Shown: piece after piece, positions 59,966 to 64,000 of the stretch | Layout: every line of letters begins with the position of its first letter | How positions within the stretch are numbered: the first letter of the stretch is position 1 | Assembly: GCF_914271545.1 (NCBI RefSeq) | Contig: NZ_CAJZAH010000001.1 | Coordinates: 496,001 to 560,000 of the forward strand | Direction: 5' to 3' | Source: Cupriavidus respiraculi | GTDB taxonomy: Bacteria > Pseudomonadota > Gammaproteobacteria > Burkholderiales > Burkholderiaceae | DNA length: 64,000 bases | Translations under genes and position numbers: made by a program | The notes under the pieces: model-generated | Databases searched by the model: none | Seen by the model: the letters and a program-made list of their open reading frames with translations, nothing else | What the model was told of the DNA's origin: nothing

Positions 59966-62080
59966 TCAGAAGGCCAGACGGCCCTGCACGTAGAACAGGC
60001 GCGGCGCGCCCACCATGCGGCCGGCGTTGCCGTCCACGTTGCGGGTGTAGAAGCGCTTGTCCAGCAGGTTGTTGATGCCCAGCAGCACCTCGCTGCCCTT
60101 GACCGCGGTGGGCTTCCAACTGGCCTGCACGTTCCACAGGCGGAAGCCCGGCACGCGTCCGACGCGGGCATCGGGTGTCTCGGCGACCGTGTTGGCCGCG
60201 TCGGAGAACTGCGCGCTCTGGTGCGTGCTGGACAGATTGAACGCCCAGTTGGCCAGTTCGTAGCGGGTGCCGAGCGTGCTGGTATGCCGGGAGTAGAACG
60301 GCACGTCCTTGCCCGCGTTCTCGCCCGATTCCTGGATGGCCTTGGTCCACGTGTAGTTGGCGTAGACGCTCAGGCCGGCCAGCATGCTCTTGCGGTCGAA
60401 GGCGTATTCGATGGCGCTCTCGATGCCCTCGTGGTCGGTCGCACCGATGTTCTGGAACGTCGGCGGCGTGATGCCCGGGACCTGCAGGATCTGGTTGTCG
60501 AAGCGCATCTTGAACGCCGTCAGTTCCGCGCGCACCTGCTCGCTCTGCCAGCGCCCGCCGATTTCCGTGGTCTTGGCGACTTCCGGCTGCAGCGGATTGC
60601 TGGCGGTCTGCGAGTTCAGCTGCAGGTTCTGCACCGGGCCGAACGACGTGTTGTAGTTACCGAACAGCGTGAGCTGCGGGGTCAGCAGGTAGGCGATGTT
60701 CAGCGACGGCAGCGCCTTGTTGTTCTTCGTCTCGAAGCGTTGCGTGGTGCCGCTCTGCTCGCGGTCCGACTCGATGTGCTCGAAGCGGACGCCCGGCGTG
60801 ATGCGCCACTTGCCGATGGCGATGCGGTCGTCGATATAGAACGAGTGCGCATCGGTGGCGTTGTCGAAACGAACCACCGGCGTCAGCACGCCCGTCGCGA
60901 TGATCTCGTTGAAGCTGCGGTCGTTGCCCCGCTCGCGCAGGAAGCGGTAGCCGACCGTCACGTCATGCGTGGTCGGGCCCAGCGCGATGCGATGGGTGTA
61001 GCGCGGCTCGATGCCCAGCACCTGGTAGTCCCGCGGCTGGTTGGTCAGCTGCGTGCCGGCGGTGTTGATCAGCACGCTGGAGCGCGTGCTTTCGTTGTAG
61101 TAGGCGCGAACCTCGAACTCCTGGTTGTCGGAGATCGAGTTGATGTAGCCGACATCCACGCCCTTGCGGTTGCCTTCCCAGTAGTCGGTCGGGCGCGTGT
61201 TCTGGAACGGATCGGCCTCGTACTGGGCCACGGTGAGGCCGCCGGGCGTGCGCGACTTGACGTCGAAGTACGAGAACTTCCCGTAGATCTCCGAGGTGGA
61301 CGTCAGCGCGTAGCGGAACTTCAGCGCGAGATCGTTGACCCGGTCGTCGCTGCCCTGGCGCCACTCGCGTCCGGTCATGCCCGAGTAAAGCAGGGCCAGG
61401 CCGAGACCATTGTCCAGCTGCGTGCCGAGGAAGGTGCTGTACTGGGTGTTGTCGCCGCCGCCCTGGTCGAAGATGTTCTGCCGTACCGTGGCATCGCCCG
61501 TCAGCCCCGGGGTGGTCGGAATGGACCGCGTGGTGAAGTTGATGATGCCGCCGACATTCTGCGGGCCGTAGCGCACCGCCCCGCCCCCCCGCACCACGTC
61601 GATGGACTCGATGTTGGCCAGGCTCACCGGGGCGAACGACAGCTGCGGCTGGCCATAGGGCGCGACGGCGAGCGGAATGCCGTCGAGCAGCACCGTGGAG
61701 CGCGGCGAATAGCGGCCGGTCAGGCCGCGCACGCCCACGTTCAGGGAGATGGCGCTGCCGGCGGTACCCGAGTTGTCGGTGTTCTGCACGCCGGGGATGC
61801 GGCGCAGGACGTCGCCGATATTGGTCGCGCCGGTGCTCTCGATGGTTTCCTTGTCCACGACGCTGCGCGCGCCCGGAAAGGTTTTCACACTGTTTTCGAG
61901 GCCGGTGCCGAGCCAGCTGCCCGTCACCTTCACGGTGTCGAGGGTGGAGCCCGCGGGTTCGTTGGCGTCAGCCGTCTGCTGCTGCGCGAAACCGGGTCTG
62001 GCCGCCAGCAACGCCAGCGCAATCGCGGTGGCCAGGGTGGTCGGCTTGAAAAGGGGCGCGCGAGGATTGCTCGTATGCAT
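59966..62080 (-). CDS. TonB-dependent ferric-siderophore/citrate receptor (FecA-like)
   Basis: A 704-residue outer-membrane receptor. Signal peptide ending GFAQQ, TonB-box-like STLDTVKVTG, then a plug domain (about 50-165: NIGDVLRRIPGVQ, VGVRGLTGRYSPRSTVLLDGIPL, IESIDVVRGGGAVRYG). A 22-strand barrel follows and ends APRLFYVQGRLAF with the terminal Phe. The layout is closest to FecA. The ATG at 62080 is chosen because the signal peptide begins there; an open frame continues 54 codons upstream. Upstream there is a Fur-box-like sequence. No FecI/FecR-type pair is nearby. Confidence 0.92.
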   Translation of the reverse strand: MHTSNPRAPLFKPTTLATAIALALLAARPGFAQQQTADANEPAGSTLDTVKVTGSWLGTGLENSVKTFPGARSVVDKETIESTGATNIGDVLRRIPGVQNTDNSGTAGSAISLNVGVRGLTGRYSPRSTVLLDGIPLAVAPYGQPQLSFAPVSLANIESIDVVRGGGAVRYGPQNVGGIINFTTRSIPTTPGLTGDATVRQNIFDQGGGDNTQYSTFLGTQLDNGLGLALLYSGMTGREWRQGSDDRVNDLALKFRYALTSTSEIYGKFSYFDVKSRTPGGLTVAQYEADPFQNTRPTDYWEGNRKGVDVGYINSISDNQEFEVRAYYNESTRSSVLINTAGTQLTNQPRDYQVLGIEPRYTHRIALGPTTHDVTVGYRFLRERGNDRSFNEIIATGVLTPVVRFDNATDAHSFYIDDRIAIGKWRITPGVRFEHIESDREQSGTTQRFETKNNKALPSLNIAYLLTPQLTLFGNYNTSFGPVQNLQLNSQTASNPLQPEVAKTTEIGGRWQSEQVRAELTAFKMRFDNQILQVPGITPPTFQNIGATDHEGIESAIEYAFDRKSMLAGLSVYANYTWTKAIQESGENAGKDVPFYSRHTSTLGTRYELANWAFNLSSTHQSAQFSDAANTVAETPDARVGRVPGFRLWNVQASWKPTAVKGSEVLLGINNLLDKRFYTRNVDGNAGRMVGAPRLFYVQGRLAF

Positions 62081-62175
62081 GGCAGTGATGGGCCGGTCCT
62101 GGCCGGCTTCCCGTTGTGGTGTGCTGTGCCAATGCGCGCGATTGGCTGCCGCGAATGCTGTCGCAAACGGCGACG

Positions 62176-62200
62176 GATAATACCAACGAGAATCATTCCC
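62176..62200 (-). promoter_or_regulatory. Possible Fur box of the TonB receptor
   Basis: GATAAT (62176-62181) followed by GAGAATCATTCCC (62188-62200) partly matches the Fur 7-1-7 pattern of repeated GATAAT/ATTATC hexamers. It lies 96 to 120 bases before the receptor ATG. Confidence 0.45.
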
Positions 62201-62278
62201 GTCACCGGAGAAGTGCACGGCGGTCCTGCCAAACCGTTTCATCCCGGCAACACCCCGGGAATACCCTGAGTTGCGCCC

Positions 62279-63367
62279 CTAGCACAGCCGGCTGCTTTCG
62301 CGTTCGACCAGTGCGCAGGGCACCTCCACCGCCTGCGGCCCGCCTCCCGGGGTGCCGCCCTGGAGCGCCGCGACCACGATGGCCAGTGCGCGGCTGCCGA
62401 TCGCGTAGGCGTCGGGCCGCACGGTCGTCAGCGCCGGCGTGGTGACGGCGGACAGCGGCGTATCGCCGAAACCCGCGATGGCAAGGCCGGCCGGCACGCC
62501 GATGCCCAGCGCCGGCGCGCTCAGGATGGCGGTGATGGCCATGCTGTCGTTGGCGAAAATCGCTGCCCGCGGACGCTCGGCCGGCGCCAGGGCGGCGATC
62601 GCCGCGATGGCTTCGCGGGCGGCGCCGACATCGTCGGCCGCGCCCGCGCGCCAGACGTCGGGCGCGAGGCCGGCCTCGACCATCGCCTGCGCGTAGCCCT
62701 CGCTGCGCCGCGTTGCCCGGCCGTCCTCCACGGCGCCGTTGAGCACGAAGCGGATGCGGGCGGCGCCCTGCCCGATGAAATGCCGCGCCAGCATCCGGCC
62801 CACCGTCAGCTGGCAGAACCCGACCTGGTGGAACGGGCGGCCCGCATGGAATTCCCACGCTTCGACGATCGGCACGCGCAGCCGCGACAGCAGCGCGTCG
62901 GTCTCGGGCGAATGGTCGCTGCGCGTGAGCACCAGCGCGCGCGGGTGCCATCCCGCGAAGGTACGCAGCGCCCGCCCCTCCGAGTCGCGCGAGAAATTGC
63001 TGTTGGCCAGCAGCAGTTGCAGCCCGTTGCGCTCGGCCATGTCCGACATGCCGCGCACCATGTCCGCGAAGGTCGCACTGGTGACGTTCTGCATCACCGC
63101 GCCGACCACCCCACCCTGGTTGGTGGCGAGAAAGCGCGCGGCCTGGTTTGGCACGTACGAGGTCTGCTCGACCACGCGGGCAATGCGCGCGCGGGCGGCC
63201 TCGGACACCCGCTGCGGTTCGTTGAAATAGCGCGATACGGTTACCGACGAGACACCCGCCATCGCCGCGATGTCGCGCACGGTATAGGTGCCGCTGCTCG
63301 GCCGCGCCGCCCGCTGGCGCCGGGCGGTCGACCTGCCCGATACGGGCCGTTCGGGGTCTGGAGGCAT
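62279..63367 (-). CDS. LacI-family regulator (GntR-gluconate subgroup)
   Basis: A 362-residue LacI protein. The helix-turn-helix with hinge is at about 28-85 (YTVRDIAAMAGVSSVTVSRYFNEPQRVSEAARARI). A periplasmic-binding-protein-like sugar/acid domain follows, opening VGAVMQNVTSATFADMVRGM. The long N-terminal arm (27 residues) precedes the HTH. It is divergent from the Bug receptor at 63620, with two operators of the type ATG(T/A)(T/A)ACCGGT between them. It likely represses the receptor until a sugar acid or similar ligand is present. Confidence 0.9.
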   Translation of the reverse strand: MPPDPERPVSGRSTARRQRAARPSSGTYTVRDIAAMAGVSSVTVSRYFNEPQRVSEAARARIARVVEQTSYVPNQAARFLATNQGGVVGAVMQNVTSATFADMVRGMSDMAERNGLQLLLANSNFSRDSEGRALRTFAGWHPRALVLTRSDHSPETDALLSRLRVPIVEAWEFHAGRPFHQVGFCQLTVGRMLARHFIGQGAARIRFVLNGAVEDGRATRRSEGYAQAMVEAGLAPDVWRAGAADDVGAAREAIAAIAALAPAERPRAAIFANDSMAITAILSAPALGIGVPAGLAIAGFGDTPLSAVTTPALTTVRPDAYAIGSRALAIVVAALQGGTPGGGPQAVEVPCALVERESSRLC

Positions 63368-63526
63368 GGCCACTGTCGTGTGTGTGTCGTTGCGGATTGC
63401 CGATGGCGGCGAGTCGCCCGTCGCGCTCCTTGGGGCGCTCCTTGGTGCGCTGATTGGCGTTCGTTCCGGGTGATACGCGGCAGCCCGGCATTGACCGCAG
63501 CGCGGGGCGGATTATACACTCCGCCA

Positions 63527-63542
63527 ATGTTACCGGTTTCAT
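63527..63542. promoter_or_regulatory. LacI/GntR-type operator, copy 1
   Basis: ATGTTACCGGTTTCAT, near the ATGTTACC-GGTAACAT-type operator of the gluconate regulator. The core ACCGGT is a perfect palindrome. Confidence 0.65.
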
Positions 63543-63561
63543 CGGATCCCTACGCTGACAA

Positions 63562-63577
63562 ATGAAACCGCTAACAT
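63562..63577. promoter_or_regulatory. LacI/GntR-type operator, copy 2
   Basis: ATGAAACCGCTAACAT is the reverse complement of copy 1 with one mismatch, centred 35 bp from it and 43 bases before the Bug ATG. Two sites allow cooperative binding or looping. Confidence 0.65.
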
Positions 63578-63619
63578 CCGTTAAAAAGCGACCTTCGAGC
63601 CGCCTCACGAGGAGACACC

Positions 63620-64000
63620 ATGACCCAGTTCCGCAAAGCCGCGGCTGCCCTTTCCTGCCTTGCCGCGACTTCCCTGGCCCACGCCGCCTGGCCCGACAAG
63701 CCCATCGTGATGGTGGTGCCCCAGCCGCCCGGCGGCGCGGCCGACGCGTTCGCGCGCCCGTTCGCGCAGGCGCTGTCGCAGCGGTTGGGCCAGCCGGTGG
63801 TGATCGAGAACCGCGCGGGGGCCAACGGCAATATCGCCGCCGCGTACGTGGCCAAGCAGCCGGCGGACGGCTATACGATCTTCTTCGGCTCGGTGAGCAC
63901 GCTGGCCGTCAACCCGCACCTGTACAAGTCCACCGGGTTCGATCCGCTGAAGGACTTCCAGCCGATCACGCTGACCAACCAGACGCCCAACGTGCTGGTG
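63620..64000 (+). CDS. Bug/TctC-type periplasmic receptor, 3' end beyond window
   Basis: The first 127 residues of a receptor: Sec signal ending SLAHAAW, then MVVPQPPGGAADAFAR, GQPVVIENRAGANG and ADGYTIFFG, typical of the family. An aggag site precedes the ATG. Divergent from the LacI regulator, with paired operators in between. Sixth receptor of this family in the window, none with TctA/TctB partners. Confidence 0.92.
   Translation, partial: MTQFRKAAAALSCLAATSLAHAAWPDKPIVMVVPQPPGGAADAFARPFAQALSQRLGQPVVIENRAGANGNIAAAYVAKQPADGYTIFFGSVSTLAVNPHLYKSTGFDPLKDFQPITLTNQTPNVLV

Noticed and set aside
1-64000. CRISPR arrays, prophage, insertion sequences, tRNA or rRNA genes
   Set aside because: No regularly spaced direct repeats, transposase motifs, integrase genes or cloverleaf/rRNA-like sequences were seen.

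Overview
The DNA is GC-rich and compactly coded. There are six periplasmic Bug/TctC-type tripartite-tricarboxylate receptors and many LysR, GntR, MarR and Fnr regulators, plus a Burkholderiales-type trimeric porin. This mix points to a chromosomal region of a beta-proteobacterium of the order Burkholderiales (Cupriavidus, Ralstonia, Achromobacter or a relative). The species assignment is inference. I see no rRNA, tRNA, CRISPR array, insertion sequence or phage gene.

Region 1 (1-16.0 kb) is a stress and low-oxygen island. It holds the 3' end of a P1B-type metal ATPase with a hemerythrin-like C-terminus, five universal-stress-protein genes (one a tandem two-domain protein), a flavodoxin-like protein, a small heat-shock protein and two adjacent triple-BON-domain proteins. 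It also holds two paralogous secreted proteins of unknown function (one frameshifted), a zinc alcohol dehydrogenase, a NarL/FixJ-type two-component system, a degenerate receiver protein and an oxygen-sensor-type Fnr/Anr regulator. Seven 14-bp Fnr-like boxes lie about 41 bp upstream of the start points predicted from matching -10 elements, and the local Fnr keeps all four cluster cysteines and the E-xx-SR recognition residues. The set therefore reads as one Anr/Fnr regulon. It resembles, by gene content, the low-oxygen-activated locus known from Burkholderia cenocepacia (family knowledge, not checked here). A second regulatory layer is a 96-bp promoter module occurring twice, once ahead of the degenerate receiver and once ahead of fnr.

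Region 2 (16.1-32.8 kb) is a series of small catabolic operons, each with its own regulator and a Bug receptor. The first is LysR with HpcH aldolase, a HisD-like dehydrogenase, an SDR and a Bug. An AraC regulator follows, then Bug/PhzF/RidA, then a GntR-controlled lyase/Bug/fumarase set with two perfect operators. LysR/EamA and a further LysR close the region.

Region 3 (33.0-41.2 kb) is one co-directional block: a 2-oxoglutarate/Fe(II) dioxygenase, an alpha/beta hydrolase, a complete NMT1/SsuA-type ABC importer and the FAD, molybdopterin and 2Fe-2S subunits of a xanthine-dehydrogenase-family hydroxylase. It looks like uptake and hydroxylation of a small heterocycle. A large Ig-like lipoprotein lies convergent to it.

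Region 4 (43.4-58.2 kb) has a MarR/MFS efflux pair with a 15-bp-arm operator. A TetR regulator then precedes a long acyl-CoA catabolic operon: a frameshifted Bug, a DUF35 protein, a thiolase-like protein without the usual cysteine, enoyl-CoA hydratase, SDR, nitronate-monooxygenase-like protein, AMP-dependent ligase, iron alcohol dehydrogenase, aldehyde dehydrogenase, Bug and porin.

Region 5 (58.4-64 kb) carries a PepSY membrane protein with a FecA-like TonB receptor (iron uptake), then a LacI-family regulator divergent from a Bug receptor cut by the window end, with two GntR-type operators between them.
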